In this document: piece by piece, positions 23,360-32,371 of the stretch
Numbering within the stretch: position 1 is the stretch's first letter
Layout of the letters: every line of letters starts with the position of its first letter
From: an uncultured Synergistales bacterium
GTDB taxonomy: Bacteria > Synergistota > Synergistia > Synergistales > Aminobacteriaceae
Length of the DNA stretch: 64,000 nt
Reading direction: 5' to 3'
NCBI GenBank assembly: GCA_905234075.1
Contig: CAJOGI010000008.1
Coordinates: 23,375 to 87,374, forward strand
Notes under the pieces: model-generated
Told to the model about the DNA's origin: nothing
The model's input: the letters and a program-made list of their open reading frames with translations, nothing else
The model's database searches: none
Position numbers and translations under genes: made by a program

Positions 23360-25216
23360 CTACCGGACTGGAATATTACGAGCTGAAAAAGCCCGCCATT
23401 GGTCAAGACATCTTCTTAAAGTCGTCATGTTGCCCGAAGTTATTTGATTAAGTCCGACCTCAAATCTTGCTTCAGCTACGAGCCTGCGCCTTCGATTACT
23501 ATAATTATGGCTGTAATTTATTTTATCCGGGCCCTTGTCAACTTTGCCTGAAATTAAAGATTCTTTCACGTTTTCCGGGTAAGCTAAATTAATGCTCTGG
23601 TCAATTATAAACGGAAAAAGAACTTCGACGGGCGGTTCATAGACGCCGAGCTTCCTGACTTTAATCGGCTCAAAAAACGGAAGTACCGCTAAAATTCCCG
23701 TGCCTGACCCTGCAACGCCGGGTTTGTTTTCAATTTTGAAAGAAATTTCCGGCACGCCTTTATTATTTTTGAAATCTATGCCGCTGTAATTTCTTAAATC
23801 CGGGAATAGAGAAAGCACTGCCGCTTGTAACTTTTCCGCGTCATTTTCGCCCTCGCCAAGAATAAAGCCTGCCCACGAGCCGCGCAGAATTATTCTGACT
23901 GTTCCGTTCAAAAGCCCCTTGTCGCTTAATTGAAGATCCATTATAGCCGAGAGCCTGTTGTCGCCGGATTTTGATGAAGGCACCCTGCGCGAGGTTAATT
24001 TGCCTGCGTCGGCGTTAAACCCGAAAATTTTTGCTCCTGTCAATAATCCCGGATCATTCATAGCATGAAAATCAAGCCCCCTGACGCCCGTAAACTCAAG
24101 CACGGGACTTGAAAACATATCCATGCACAGCGGAGTATCTTCATCGGGTTCAAAAGGCAGCTGCCAATCGAGAGCAACATTAAAATTTTTTGCAGTCAGC
24201 CAAGATTTTACGAGCAAAATTTTTTCCCGTTTAGTGAGCGGAGAAGCGATTGACGGAATTGTCCGCGCTGTTCCTTCGGCAAGTTCTATTTCCGGCTTTT
24301 TCATGAGCCACGAGACTATTCTTTGAGGAGTTGTCCCGGCTTCGGCAGGCGCAGAAATATTTACGGTGCTTTCAATTTCTTTCAACATGCCGTTTAATAC
24401 GGCTCCGCCCTTTCTTGTTCCGAAGATTACGCCTTCCCTTTTCATTCTTGCAAGTTCTCCGGACGCATAAGGGTCAATGTTAATCCTTCGCCATGCATAT
24501 GAATGTTCGCCGTTTATATATTCAGTCTCGGACGGATAAATCGCCGGGAAAGTCTCATATTTAAGCTCCTGCGTCGAATGAATATCGACAACGGACTCCC
24601 ACACCCTTAAATCTTCCTGAAACCAGCAGATACCCTCAACAGATAACTGCTTCGGCAAAGTTTCGCGCCACGCGACGGCCAAGATAAAACTTTCAGGAAG
24701 TCCGACAAAATTTATGACTTTTATTCCTTCTGCTTCGTTATATTTAGGAGCTTCAGTTGAAATTTTTGCAAGGTTAGTAAAATCATAAACATCAGATAAT
24801 AAAATTTCGGCTTCACCGTTAGCAGGAACGGGAATATTCCACGTGAGCCATTTTTTATTAATTCCCTGACGGCCTAAAATTACATAAAGGCGCGTGATCT
24901 CAAGTCCCTTTTCAGAGTGCGATACGTCAACGTATTTTTGCCAGATAATTCCATATTCATCGGGATAAGTCGTAAAATCCGGGTTTACGCTCTTCATTCG
25001 GGATAAATTAAAATCCGGCTGTGCTGAAGCGTCATTGAAAGAGCCTGTGCCTTTATAATTCGGCATAATGCCGGACATGTTAAGGTCATTCAGCTTTAAG
25101 GGAGCTTTCAAGATGCTCTTATCAACTAAATCGCTTGAAAAAGCTGCTCCCGTGAACATAAAAACTATAAAAACAGCGAAAAAAAACCTCCTAACTCCTA
25201 ACTCCTCACTCCTCAC
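23360..25216 (-). CDS. exported DUF3857/transglutaminase-like protein
   Basis: 618 residues from GTG 25216 (ATG 25240, inside secA, is an alternative). The signal region RRFFFAVFIVFMFTGAAFSS has no ATG/GTG/TTG before it other than these, so the first residues (RSEELGVRR) are encoded by a tandem TTAGGAGG-type repeat. The N-terminal half (about 75-235) resembles DUF3857. The middle (about 325-420) resembles a transglutaminase-like fold: LTKREKILLVKSWLTAKNF, then CMDMFSSPVL and RGLDFHAMNDPG; the catalytic Cys/His/Asp triad is plausible but not secure. It follows secA directly. Function unknown, probably periplasmic. Confidence 0.7.
   Translation of the reverse strand: MRSEELGVRRFFFAVFIVFMFTGAAFSSDLVDKSILKAPLKLNDLNMSGIMPNYKGTGSFNDASAQPDFNLSRMKSVNPDFTTYPDEYGIIWQKYVDVSHSEKGLEITRLYVILGRQGINKKWLTWNIPVPANGEAEILLSDVYDFTNLAKISTEAPKYNEAEGIKVINFVGLPESFILAVAWRETLPKQLSVEGICWFQEDLRVWESVVDIHSTQELKYETFPAIYPSETEYINGEHSYAWRRINIDPYASGELARMKREGVIFGTRKGGAVLNGMLKEIESTVNISAPAEAGTTPQRIVSWLMKKPEIELAEGTARTIPSIASPLTKREKILLVKSWLTAKNFNVALDWQLPFEPDEDTPLCMDMFSSPVLEFTGVRGLDFHAMNDPGLLTGAKIFGFNADAGKLTSRRVPSSKSGDNRLSAIMDLQLSDKGLLNGTVRIILRGSWAGFILGEGENDAEKLQAAVLSLFPDLRNYSGIDFKNNKGVPEISFKIENKPGVAGSGTGILAVLPFFEPIKVRKLGVYEPPVEVLFPFIIDQSINLAYPENVKESLISGKVDKGPDKINYSHNYSNRRRRLVAEARFEVGLNQITSGNMTTLRRCLDQWRAFSARNIPVR
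25187..25216 (-). repeat. TTAGGAGT/GAGGAGT array at the secA-DUF3857 junction
   Basis: Read on the minus strand it begins 3 bases after the secA stop and ends TTAGGAGG. It contains four units and appears to be translated as the extreme N-terminus of the downstream protein. Confidence 0.8.
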
Positions 25217-25218
25217 AG

Positions 25219-27783
25219 TTAAAGCCCCCTTCCATGACAATATTTATATTTTTTGCCGCTTCCGCAGGGGCACGGGTCATTGCGTCCGACCTTCTGAATT
25301 TTTTTATGAGCCTGTGCGGTATTTGCCAGTGAAAATTCCTGCTTCTGCATTGTCATTTCGCGCTTGCGTTTCATTTCATCGCTCAAAATTTTCACTCTGA
25401 ACGCCTGTTGAGAGAATGAATCTTTTACGCGCTCCATCATTTCTTGGAAAAGATTATAAGACTCGAACTGATATTCGATTAACGGGTCTTTTTGGCCTAT
25501 TGCACGAAGACCTATGCCGCGCCGTAACTCGTCCATGCCGGTTAAATGCTCGCGCCAAGCAGCGTCGAGAGTGTTCAATAAAATGTAGCGCATTATCACG
25601 CCTGCCGGGCTGCCCTCGTTTCCTGCATTAAGTTCAGAAATTTTTGCGTCGTATAATTTTTTTACGCCGTCAATAATTTCTTCCCTCATGCCTTCCATAT
25701 CCAAGCGATTGTCAACGCTTGTGATTTTTCCTTCAGCTCCTGCACCGAAGAGGGATTTTAATCTTGCCGCAGCGCGTTCGGGGTCGGCCTGTGAATTATC
25801 TTCAGGGAAATATTTATCGAGAGTGTCATTGATAACGCCCTTGATAACGTCCCAGCCGTATTCCGGCATTTCTTCGTTAGGCGTTGAAATTATATCGGCG
25901 CGTTCGGCGTAAATAGCTTCTCTCTGCTGGTTCATAACGTTGTCATAAGCTAATAACTGTCTGCGAATATCAAAATGCAGCTCTTCAACTTTTTTCTGCG
26001 AGTTCTCAATAATTTTAGAGAGCATTGAGGACTCGATAGCTTCGCCGTCTTTTAATCCGAGCTTGCCCATTAACGGCTGAATTTTTTCAGAGCCGAATAA
26101 CCTCAATAAATTATCTTCGAGCGATAAATAAAATCTTGAAGTTCCCGGATCTCCCTGACGGCCTGAACGTCCCCGAAGCTGATTATCAATGCGTCTTGAC
26201 TCGTGGCGTTCTGTTCCGATTATTGCAAGCCCTCCGGCTTTTACGACTCTGTCATGTTCTTCTAAGTCGGGAGGATTTCCGCCAAGCATAATATCAGTTC
26301 CGCGCCCTGCCATGTTCGTAGCGACAGTAACGGCTCCCTCGCGTCCTGCCTGAGCAACTATCCCGGCTTCCTGTTCATGATATTTTGCGTTCAAGACCTG
26401 ATGGGGAATTTTCCGGGCCTTTAATAATTTGCTGACACGCTCGGAATTTTCTATTGAAGTTGTGCCGACTAGGACGGGCTGACCGTTCTTATGACGCTCG
26501 GCGACTTCATCAACGACAGCTGAAAATTTTTCATGTTCAGTCGCAAAAATTACGTCGGGATTGTCAACCCTTATCATTTTTTTATGCGTCGGAATTGTGA
26601 CAACCTGAAGGCCGTAAATTTCTTTGAACTCTTCGGCTTCAGTTGCGGCAGTTCCCGTCATTCCGGCGAGTTTATGATACATTCTAAAATAATTTTGAAG
26701 GGTTATTGTCGCAAGCGTTTGACTTTCACGCCCGATTTTTACGCGCTCTTTAGCTTCGATTGCCTGATGTAAGCCGTCAGAATAGCGTCTGCCGATCATT
26801 AAACGCCCTGTGAACTCGTCAACGATGATAACTTCGCCGTCTTTGACGACATAATCAGTATCGCGCTTGTATAATCTATGAGCTTTCAAAGCCTGCACTA
26901 CTCTGTGAGCTAAATCCGAGTGGGCAGCGTCGGAAAAAAGTCCCGGCATTTTCAGATAATCTTCGCATTTCTGAATACCTGCTTCGGTCATGGAAATGCT
27001 TTTTTCTTTTTCGTCTTTTTCATAATCCGCGCCTTCTTTCAAAATCCGCGCTGCGCTGTCAGCTTTTATATATAAGCCTGCGTCATCGTCGGAAGGCCCG
27101 GAAATTATTAACGGCGTTCGGGCTTCGTCAATTAAAATCGAGTCAACTTCGTCAACTATGCAGAAATTATGACCGCGCTGAACCATTTCGTCAGCACTCA
27201 TGACCATGTTGTCGCGAAGATAATCAAAGCCGAACTCGCTGTTAGTTCCGTAAGTAACGTCGGCGTTATATGCGTCAATTCTTTCGTCATTAGGCATATA
27301 CGGATAAATTACTCCGGCCCTAAGCCCTAAAAAATTATAAACGGGGCTCATCCATTCAGCGTCTCTTTTAGCTAAATAGTCGTTGACAGTAACGAGGTGA
27401 ACTCCCTCGCCTTTCATGGCATTTAACACGACAGCGAGAGGAGCTACGAGAGTTTTTCCTTCGCCTGTTTTCATTTCTGCTATGCGCCCGTCATGAAGAG
27501 CCATACCGCCGATTAATTGAACGTCATAATGACGCAGGCCTATAGTTCTTTCTGAGACTTCGCGGACTATAGCAAAGACTTCCGGCAGTAAATCATCAAG
27601 CACGTCAGGATTTTCATTAACCTGCGTTCTAAGCTCGGCAAAGCGGGATTTAATTTCGTCGTCAGATTTTGCTTTAATCTCGTCTGCATAAGAATTAATA
27701 ATTTCGACAAGAGCCGAATATTTTTTCAAAGCGTTTTCGTTAGGGTCTAAGCCTAAAAATTTTTTTATTTTATTAAAAATCAT
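25219..27783 (-). CDS. secA: preprotein translocase ATPase SecA
   Basis: 854 residues. The DEAD motor starts with Walker A MKTGEGKT (104-111). The DEVDSILIDEARTPLIISGP box follows. Preprotein cross-linking and helical scaffold/wing domains lie in between. The second motor part has TNMAGRGTDIMLGG and QLRGRSGRQGDPG. The C-terminus is a SEC-C zinc motif, KVGRNDPCPCGSGKKYKYCH, that binds SecB or ribosomes in other bacteria. It drives export of the many signal-peptide proteins in this window. GGAGATATT precedes the ATG. Confidence 0.97.
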   Translation of the reverse strand: MIFNKIKKFLGLDPNENALKKYSALVEIINSYADEIKAKSDDEIKSRFAELRTQVNENPDVLDDLLPEVFAIVREVSERTIGLRHYDVQLIGGMALHDGRIAEMKTGEGKTLVAPLAVVLNAMKGEGVHLVTVNDYLAKRDAEWMSPVYNFLGLRAGVIYPYMPNDERIDAYNADVTYGTNSEFGFDYLRDNMVMSADEMVQRGHNFCIVDEVDSILIDEARTPLIISGPSDDDAGLYIKADSAARILKEGADYEKDEKEKSISMTEAGIQKCEDYLKMPGLFSDAAHSDLAHRVVQALKAHRLYKRDTDYVVKDGEVIIVDEFTGRLMIGRRYSDGLHQAIEAKERVKIGRESQTLATITLQNYFRMYHKLAGMTGTAATEAEEFKEIYGLQVVTIPTHKKMIRVDNPDVIFATEHEKFSAVVDEVAERHKNGQPVLVGTTSIENSERVSKLLKARKIPHQVLNAKYHEQEAGIVAQAGREGAVTVATNMAGRGTDIMLGGNPPDLEEHDRVVKAGGLAIIGTERHESRRIDNQLRGRSGRQGDPGTSRFYLSLEDNLLRLFGSEKIQPLMGKLGLKDGEAIESSMLSKIIENSQKKVEELHFDIRRQLLAYDNVMNQQREAIYAERADIISTPNEEMPEYGWDVIKGVINDTLDKYFPEDNSQADPERAAARLKSLFGAGAEGKITSVDNRLDMEGMREEIIDGVKKLYDAKISELNAGNEGSPAGVIMRYILLNTLDAAWREHLTGMDELRRGIGLRAIGQKDPLIEYQFESYNLFQEMMERVKDSFSQQAFRVKILSDEMKRKREMTMQKQEFSLANTAQAHKKIQKVGRNDPCPCGSGKKYKYCHGRGL

Positions 27784-27814
27784 AATATCTCCTTAAAAAA
27801 TTAAGTGGCGATAA

Positions 27815-28606
27815 TTAAACACGTGTAATATTATCATACAAGAGCGGAATTGAACTTTGAATAATTCTGAATTTTGTGCCATGATTATGACCAGTTCGGG
27901 CATCAAAATCTACAAAAATGTTTCTTTCCTTTATATTAAGCAAGAACTTTTCAAGAGAAAAGCCGGATAACTGCATTATATCTGAATACTTGAAAAAATA
28001 TTCTCCGTCTTCTTTTTTTACGTCAGCTATTATATAAAAACAATTTCCCAGCTTTACTCCGGCTTTATGATATAAATCATAAAATCCCCAATATGGCATA
28101 TAATCTTTATCATATTTTATTTTACCGTTTTTTATCAGCTCGTTTTTCCAATCGTTTACTTCATTTCCTATTTTTTCAGGGCTAAATTTTACAATTATCC
28201 TTTCGTTTTCATCATCGACATCAACGAAAAAACCACGCAATGTAGGCTGTCTATAAGATAAAGTTTGACGAAAACTTTTTTCGTTTTCAGGATATTTTTT
28301 CCCTGCTTCTTTATGACTCCAGCCATAATTTAATAAAAGATAATCAACAATATGTAAAGCTCTCGGCGAAGGTTCTAAATGAAATAACGTCAGCAAAGCT
28401 GAAGTATTTCTTTTTTGCGTTTTTAGTTCCCATTCAGCAGCATTTGGCAATGGTAAATTATTTTCCGGGATACCTAACAAATCTTCAAGCGTATTTCCTA
28501 TTGCGCCATCATTATTTGCATTGCGATGACTTTTGATCCAACCAAGATTTCTTATTTCTTCTAAAGCGGAAATAAGAGTTCTCTTTGTATATTTTGTAAT
28601 TGACAT
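27815..28606 (-). CDS. type II restriction endonuclease, MvaI/BcnI family
   Basis: 263 residues. The family signature is strong: GNTLEDLLGIPENNLPLPNAAEWELKTQ (residues 37-64) with Glu41, and E60-x-K62 in the ELK catalytic core, then LLTLFHLEPSP. By memory of MvaI, an Asp precedes the E-x-K; here Asn55 sits near that place, which may or may not matter. MvaI and BcnI cut within CCWGG and CCSGG, so a CCNGG-type target is a guess. Its first 46 bases overlap the methyltransferase end, implying coupled expression. It probably acts with that m4C enzyme. Confidence 0.85.
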   Translation of the reverse strand: MSITKYTKRTLISALEEIRNLGWIKSHRNANNDGAIGNTLEDLLGIPENNLPLPNAAEWELKTQKRNTSALLTLFHLEPSPRALHIVDYLLLNYGWSHKEAGKKYPENEKSFRQTLSYRQPTLRGFFVDVDDENERIIVKFSPEKIGNEVNDWKNELIKNGKIKYDKDYMPYWGFYDLYHKAGVKLGNCFYIIADVKKEDGEYFFKYSDIMQLSGFSLEKFLLNIKERNIFVDFDARTGHNHGTKFRIIQSSIPLLYDNITRV

Positions 28607-29322
28607 TTTAACCTTTCCTTTGACATCTCGCAGTATTCCGGTGCAATTTCAATTCCGATAAAATTTCTATTAAGTTTTTTCGCGGCCACTGCGGTAGTAC
28701 CGCTTCCCATAAACGGGTCTAAAATAATTTTTGCGTCTGTGCTTGAGATTATGCGCTCAACTAAAGCAACAGGAAAAGGTGCCGGGTGTTTATTTTTCAT
28801 TTCCTGCGGAAATTCCCAGACATCTCCGAATGAATTTGCATGAGGGACGAGCTTAAATCCGGGCTTGGCTATGAGATAAATTACTTCGTACGTAGGCAGA
28901 AAATATCCCGGATTAAAATTTATTCCGCCTTTCCTCCTCCAAATAATTATCTGTCTCACCGGGAAGCCGTCAATTATTTCCCGTCTATCCTGAATTAATC
29001 CTTTTTGGACGCGCCATTTATGATTGTAAAATATTGCGCCGTTATCTTTTATTAGACGCATCATTTCGCTTAAACAATCACGCTGCCATTTTATATAATC
29101 ATCATAAGGCATATTGTCATCATAATTAGAATAGCCTTTTATGAGAGCCGCATTAGCCCATTTTCCGCAGCTGCCGTTTTTCATTCCGTTTCCTGTTGAA
29201 TTTTTCAAATTATACGGTGGTGAGGTAACAATTAAATCAATACTTTCATCAGGAATTTTTTTCATTTCCTGAACAGCGTCTCCGCAGATAAAAACATTTT
29301 TGATTTTTTCTAATTCGTACAT
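28561..29322 (-). CDS. DNA methyltransferase, probable N4-cytosine type
   Basis: 253 residues, beta-class order: catalytic motif IV TSPPYNL at 33-39 before the AdoMet motif LDPFMGSGTT at 201-210, then NRNFIGIEIAPEY. TSPPY is typical of N4-cytosine methyltransferases, and MvaI/BcnI-type nucleases pair with such enzymes. It is upstream of and overlaps the nuclease gene, an arrangement that lets methylation precede cutting. The pair sits between secA and an unrelated small gene, with its own gap of about 90 bases upstream. Confidence 0.9.
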   Translation of the reverse strand: MYELEKIKNVFICGDAVQEMKKIPDESIDLIVTSPPYNLKNSTGNGMKNGSCGKWANAALIKGYSNYDDNMPYDDYIKWQRDCLSEMMRLIKDNGAIFYNHKWRVQKGLIQDRREIIDGFPVRQIIIWRRKGGINFNPGYFLPTYEVIYLIAKPGFKLVPHANSFGDVWEFPQEMKNKHPAPFPVALVERIISSTDAKIILDPFMGSGTTAVAAKKLNRNFIGIEIAPEYCEMSKERLKCQLQNIQRELLFPL

Positions 29323-29343
29323 ATTTAGAATTATAACCTCAAT

Positions 29344-29391
29344 ATAAAAAATACTGCATTTCGCAGCCGTAACTGATACTCATGCAGTATT
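29344..29391 (-). terminator. terminator after the CxCxxC protein gene
   Basis: AATACTGCAT (29350-29359) and ATGCAGTATT (29382-29391) are perfect 10-base arms around a 22-base loop. Read on the minus strand the hairpin is followed by TTTTTATATT, so it ends the gene at 29416-29751. Confidence 0.75.
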
Positions 29392-29415
29392 CTTAGAAAA
29401 AGTTATTGGGATTAT

Positions 29416-29751
29416 TTACGCTAAAGCCTCTTTGTTTTCGTAAATTTTCGAGCCTGCCTGACACGCCGGGCAGAAGCAATATTTTTCGCCCTTTGCCTTT
29501 AATTCTTTGCCAAGTTTCACCATGTTGGCAGCCTGTTCGTCTCCGAAAAGTTTTTTGCCCATGTCCGAATCAGCAAGTGCTATCGTCTCATCGATGCTGT
29601 TCACGTGGGTTTCAAGAACTTTTATTAATGCGTCGGCAGCGGTTTTGTCCTGCTTAGCGAGATACGCTTCGGCAGCTGATTTTACTTCCGGGTTGCATGA
29701 GGGGGCAGCGATGAGTTCCTTTACCTTTTCAATGATTTCATTTTTCGTCAT
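29416..29751 (-). CDS. small helical protein with CxCxxC motif, function unknown
   Basis: 111 residues from the ATG 10 bases after AAGGAGG; a 14-codon upstream extension would include that ribosome site and is rejected. The protein is helical and soluble: MTKNEIIEKVKELIAAPSCNPEVK, LETHVNSIDETIALADS, ending KYCFCPACQAGSKIYENKEA with Cys92, Cys94 and Cys97. Similar small proteins in anaerobes are sometimes auto-labelled as chaperone-like, which I do not trust. The cysteines suggest metal or redox binding (inference). Confidence 0.65.
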   Translation of the reverse strand: MTKNEIIEKVKELIAAPSCNPEVKSAAEAYLAKQDKTAADALIKVLETHVNSIDETIALADSDMGKKLFGDEQAANMVKLGKELKAKGEKYCFCPACQAGSKIYENKEALA

Positions 29752-29906
29752 GAAAAATTCCTCCTTAAAAAATTTTTTTTTAATATACCACAAAAATTAA
29801 TTATCCAGTGATAAATATAATAGCGGTTAGTGAAATTGCTGAAAAAATTTTTAGCAAAATTCGCAAGATAAAATTAAAAAAGTTAATTAGGGAAGGACAT
29901 TTTATT

Positions 29907-30878
29907 ATGGCAGACAGAATAGAAAAAATCGGAGTAATCGGGGTCGGGCATTTAGGACAGCACCACGCAAGGATATACACGGAACTTCTTGATGCAAGGC
30001 TCGTGGGCGTGGCTGACAGCGATTTAGACCGCGCAAAATTCATCGGGGATCATCTCGGCGTTCCTGCTTACAATTCGCTAGAAGAACTTATAAAAAGAAA
30101 ATCGCCTGACGCTATCTCCGTTGTTGTGCCGACAAGCCAGCATTATGAAATTGCAAAGAAAGCATTAGAGGCCGGAATACATGTCCTTGTCGAAAAACCC
30201 GTTACTATAAAACCGGAAGAGGCCGGAGAACTTTTAGAGATTGCCGACAGAAAAAATCTTGTGCTTCAAGTCGGCCATATAGAACGCTTCAACAGCGCGA
30301 TACGTTATATTTCGCAAATTCCCTGCAGCCCCGTTTATTTAGATTCGAGACGCACGGCACCGTTCAGCCCAAGAATTAATGATGTCGGAGTCGTTCTGGA
30401 TTTAATGATACATGATATTGATATTGTGATGTCGCTTGTTCATTCAAAAATTTCAAAAATCGCCGCGACAGGCGCGTGTGTATTCACTGACCACGAGGAC
30501 ATTGCCGACGCTCAAATTACTTTTGAAAACGGAGTGGTTGCTCATATACTTGTGAGCCGCTGTGCTGAAAAAAAATGCCGTCAGCTTGAAATAGTCGAAC
30601 GCGAGAGACAGATTACCATTAACTATGAACTTCAGACCGTGCAGATTTCGCGCTGCGTCAACAATCCCGAAGGACAGGTCGAAATTCGCGAAGTTCCTGT
30701 TTTCCCGAAGAGCGAGCCGCTGAAATTAGAGCTTGCTGATTTTGTGCGCTGTGTGAAAGAAAAAAGACCGCCGGTTGTGGGAGGCAGAGACGGCAAAAAA
30801 GCGTTAGAAGTTGCCGTTGAAATTTTAAGGCAGATTCACGGGGGAAATAACGGTCAGTCGATACAGAGAGCAATATAA
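29907..30878 (+). CDS. Gfo/Idh/MocA oxidoreductase, GnnA-like UDP-GlcNAc 3-dehydrogenase candidate
   Basis: 323 residues from the ATG after GGGAAGGACATTTTATT; a 33-codon AT-rich upstream extension is rejected. The Rossmann domain has GVIGVGHLGQHHARIY (9-24) and Asp37 in VGVADSD. The catalytic EKP is at 96-98. GHIERFNSAIRYISQ resembles the GnnA group that oxidises UDP-GlcNAc for 2,3-diamino lipid A. GnnB and Lpx genes are not in the window, so the substrate is inferred. The gene converges on the SRP RNA. Confidence 0.8.
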   Translation: MADRIEKIGVIGVGHLGQHHARIYTELLDARLVGVADSDLDRAKFIGDHLGVPAYNSLEELIKRKSPDAISVVVPTSQHYEIAKKALEAGIHVLVEKPVTIKPEEAGELLEIADRKNLVLQVGHIERFNSAIRYISQIPCSPVYLDSRRTAPFSPRINDVGVVLDLMIHDIDIVMSLVHSKISKIAATGACVFTDHEDIADAQITFENGVVAHILVSRCAEKKCRQLEIVERERQITINYELQTVQISRCVNNPEGQVEIREVPVFPKSEPLKLELADFVRCVKEKRPPVVGGRDGKKALEVAVEILRQIHGGNNGQSIQRAI

Positions 30879-30889
30879 ATAAAAAAATT

Positions 30890-30983
30890 GTCCGGTATTC
30901 AATGGCACCCGGAGAATTTTGCTTAGTGCTGCTTCCTTCCAGACCTGACACGATTCACAAACCTCCGCCGCATTGAGCCGGAC
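30890..30983 (-). ncRNA. ffs: signal recognition particle RNA, small bacterial type
   Basis: Read on the minus strand it contains the SRP RNA core TGTCAGGTCTGGAAGGAAGC followed by AGCA, the conserved Ffh-binding helix 8. Terminal arms GTCCGG (5', at 30983) and CCGGAC (3', at 30890) close a single long hairpin of about 94 nt. AATTTTTTT follows the 3' end as terminator. The 5' end lies 12 bases past the hemW stop, with a possible -10 (GATAGAAT) inside the end of hemW. The ends are set by pairing and are approximate by a few bases. Confidence 0.93.
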
Positions 30984-30995
30984 GCAAGTATTCTA

Positions 30996-32093
30996 TCATA
31001 AATCCATTAATTCACACCATATTGAATTTCCAAGTCTCATGCCGCGAGGACTTAAAGCTATTCGTTCTGGCGACTTTATAAATAAATCGTCAGGCATTGA
31101 GTCTAAGATTTTTTCAGCTTCGGGCAAAAGATTTCCGCGCTTTATTCCCCATTTCGTTCGCAACGATAAAATCGCAAGCTCTATGGATTTTTCACGCGGC
31201 GTTAATTTTTCCCTTTCAATCAATAATTCTTCAGGAAAATTTTTTTGAGCAGCATAAAAATATTTTTCGAGCGTGTCAGGATTTTTATAGCGAACGCCGT
31301 TAATATAGCTGACTGCTGACGGGCCAAGCGCGATGACGTTTTCCTGATGCCAGTATGCAATATTATGCAGACACTCTTGGCCTTCGGGAGCAAAATTTGA
31401 AATCTCGTACTGCAAAAAATTTTTTCGCGGCAAAAAAAATTGAGCGTAACGATAAAATTTATAGCCGTCCTCGTTTAGTTCTTCGTTATTATATTTTTTT
31501 CCGAGCGGCGTATCAGGTTCGAGCGTTAATTGATAAGTCGAAACGTGCCCGGCGAATTTTATAACGTTCTTCAAAGAATTTGCCCACGTTCTTAAATTCT
31601 GTCCGGGAATTGCAAAAATTAAATCACAGCTTAAAAATAATTTTGAATTTTTCACAAGTTCCATAGCCTGCAAAGCCTTTTTAGAATCATGAAGGCGGCC
31701 TAAAATTTTTAGCTCGTCATCGTTGAGGCTCTGAACGCCCAAGCTTATACGGGTAAAATTATTTTCAGAAAAAAATTTTACATGCTCATGAGTTAAAGAA
31801 TTGGGATTAGCCTCGCTCGTAGCTTCGATTAAATCTTCTAGAGAAAAATATTTATTGACTATCTCAAAAAGTTTTCGCCACTGTGAAATATTTAAGACGG
31901 TCGGAGTTCCGCCGCCGATGTAAAGAGTTTTGATTTTTATTTTTTCGCCGTTAAGATAAAAATATTTTTTAGCTTCGACTTCAAGAGCTTCGAGCCAAGA
32001 ATTTATTTTGCTGCTGCGCCCTGCGACACTGTAAAAAGAACAATAGCCGCATTTTTTTTCACAGAAGGGGACGTGAATGTACAATCCATTCAT
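30996..32093 (-). CDS. hemW: radical SAM protein HemW (oxygen-independent coproporphyrinogen oxidase-like)
   Basis: 365 residues. The radical SAM cluster motif CEKKCGYCSF has Cys11, Cys15 and Cys18. HemW-type features follow: IKTLYIGGGTPTVL, EANPNSL, RISLGVQSLNDDELKILGR and DLIFAIPGQ. The C-terminal winged-helix-like region ends MRLGNSIWCELMDL. HemW is a haem chaperone rather than a true oxidase in characterised cases. It starts 11 bases after the HepT gene. lepA and hemW are neighbours in many genomes; here four defence genes lie between them. Confidence 0.92.
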   Translation of the reverse strand: MNGLYIHVPFCEKKCGYCSFYSVAGRSSKINSWLEALEVEAKKYFYLNGEKIKIKTLYIGGGTPTVLNISQWRKLFEIVNKYFSLEDLIEATSEANPNSLTHEHVKFFSENNFTRISLGVQSLNDDELKILGRLHDSKKALQAMELVKNSKLFLSCDLIFAIPGQNLRTWANSLKNVIKFAGHVSTYQLTLEPDTPLGKKYNNEELNEDGYKFYRYAQFFLPRKNFLQYEISNFAPEGQECLHNIAYWHQENVIALGPSAVSYINGVRYKNPDTLEKYFYAAQKNFPEELLIEREKLTPREKSIELAILSLRTKWGIKRGNLLPEAEKILDSMPDDLFIKSPERIALSPRGMRLGNSIWCELMDL

Positions 32094-32104
32094 AATCGCT
32101 TCTC

Positions 32105-32371
32105 TTATTCCATTCTAAGCGTCTGATAAGCATGTGCCGCAATATCTCTCATTCCTGCAATGGCTTTCCATGAGATGTGGTTATATTTCGTCCTTGTCTC
32201 TTCCGTAATATTTTTTACAAGTTCTCCGATGTTAATAACCGTCATTGCACACGCCCTTTTTAGTTTTTCATCGACAAGAAAATCTTTTAATGATGTATCA
32301 GCAAGCATTTCCATGCAAATATCCGTTTCAGATATATTCTTATTAAAGATAATATGATCCCTACGCCGCAT
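32105..32371 (-). CDS. hepT: HepT-family toxin (HEPN RNase), C-terminally short
   Basis: 88 residues from ATG 32371, which overlaps the antitoxin stop. HEPN helices include DICMEMLADTSLKDFL and VINIGELVKNITEETR. The catalytic RX4HXY is intact: Arg75, His80, Tyr82 in RDIAAHAY. The protein then stops after QTLRME, whereas family members usually run on by about 20 residues, so the last helix seems lost just where hemW begins. MntA-type partners inactivate HepT by adding AMP to that tyrosine. The motif suggests it could still be active; the short end could destabilise it. Confidence 0.85.
   Translation of the reverse strand: MRRRDHIIFNKNISETDICMEMLADTSLKDFLVDEKLKRACAMTVINIGELVKNITEETRTKYNHISWKAIAGMRDIAAHAYQTLRME

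Noticed and set aside
29416..29793. Heat-shock protein 90 annotation sometimes given to such small proteins
   Set aside because: Far too short, no ATPase motif, and it carries a CxCxxC end unrelated to Hsp90.
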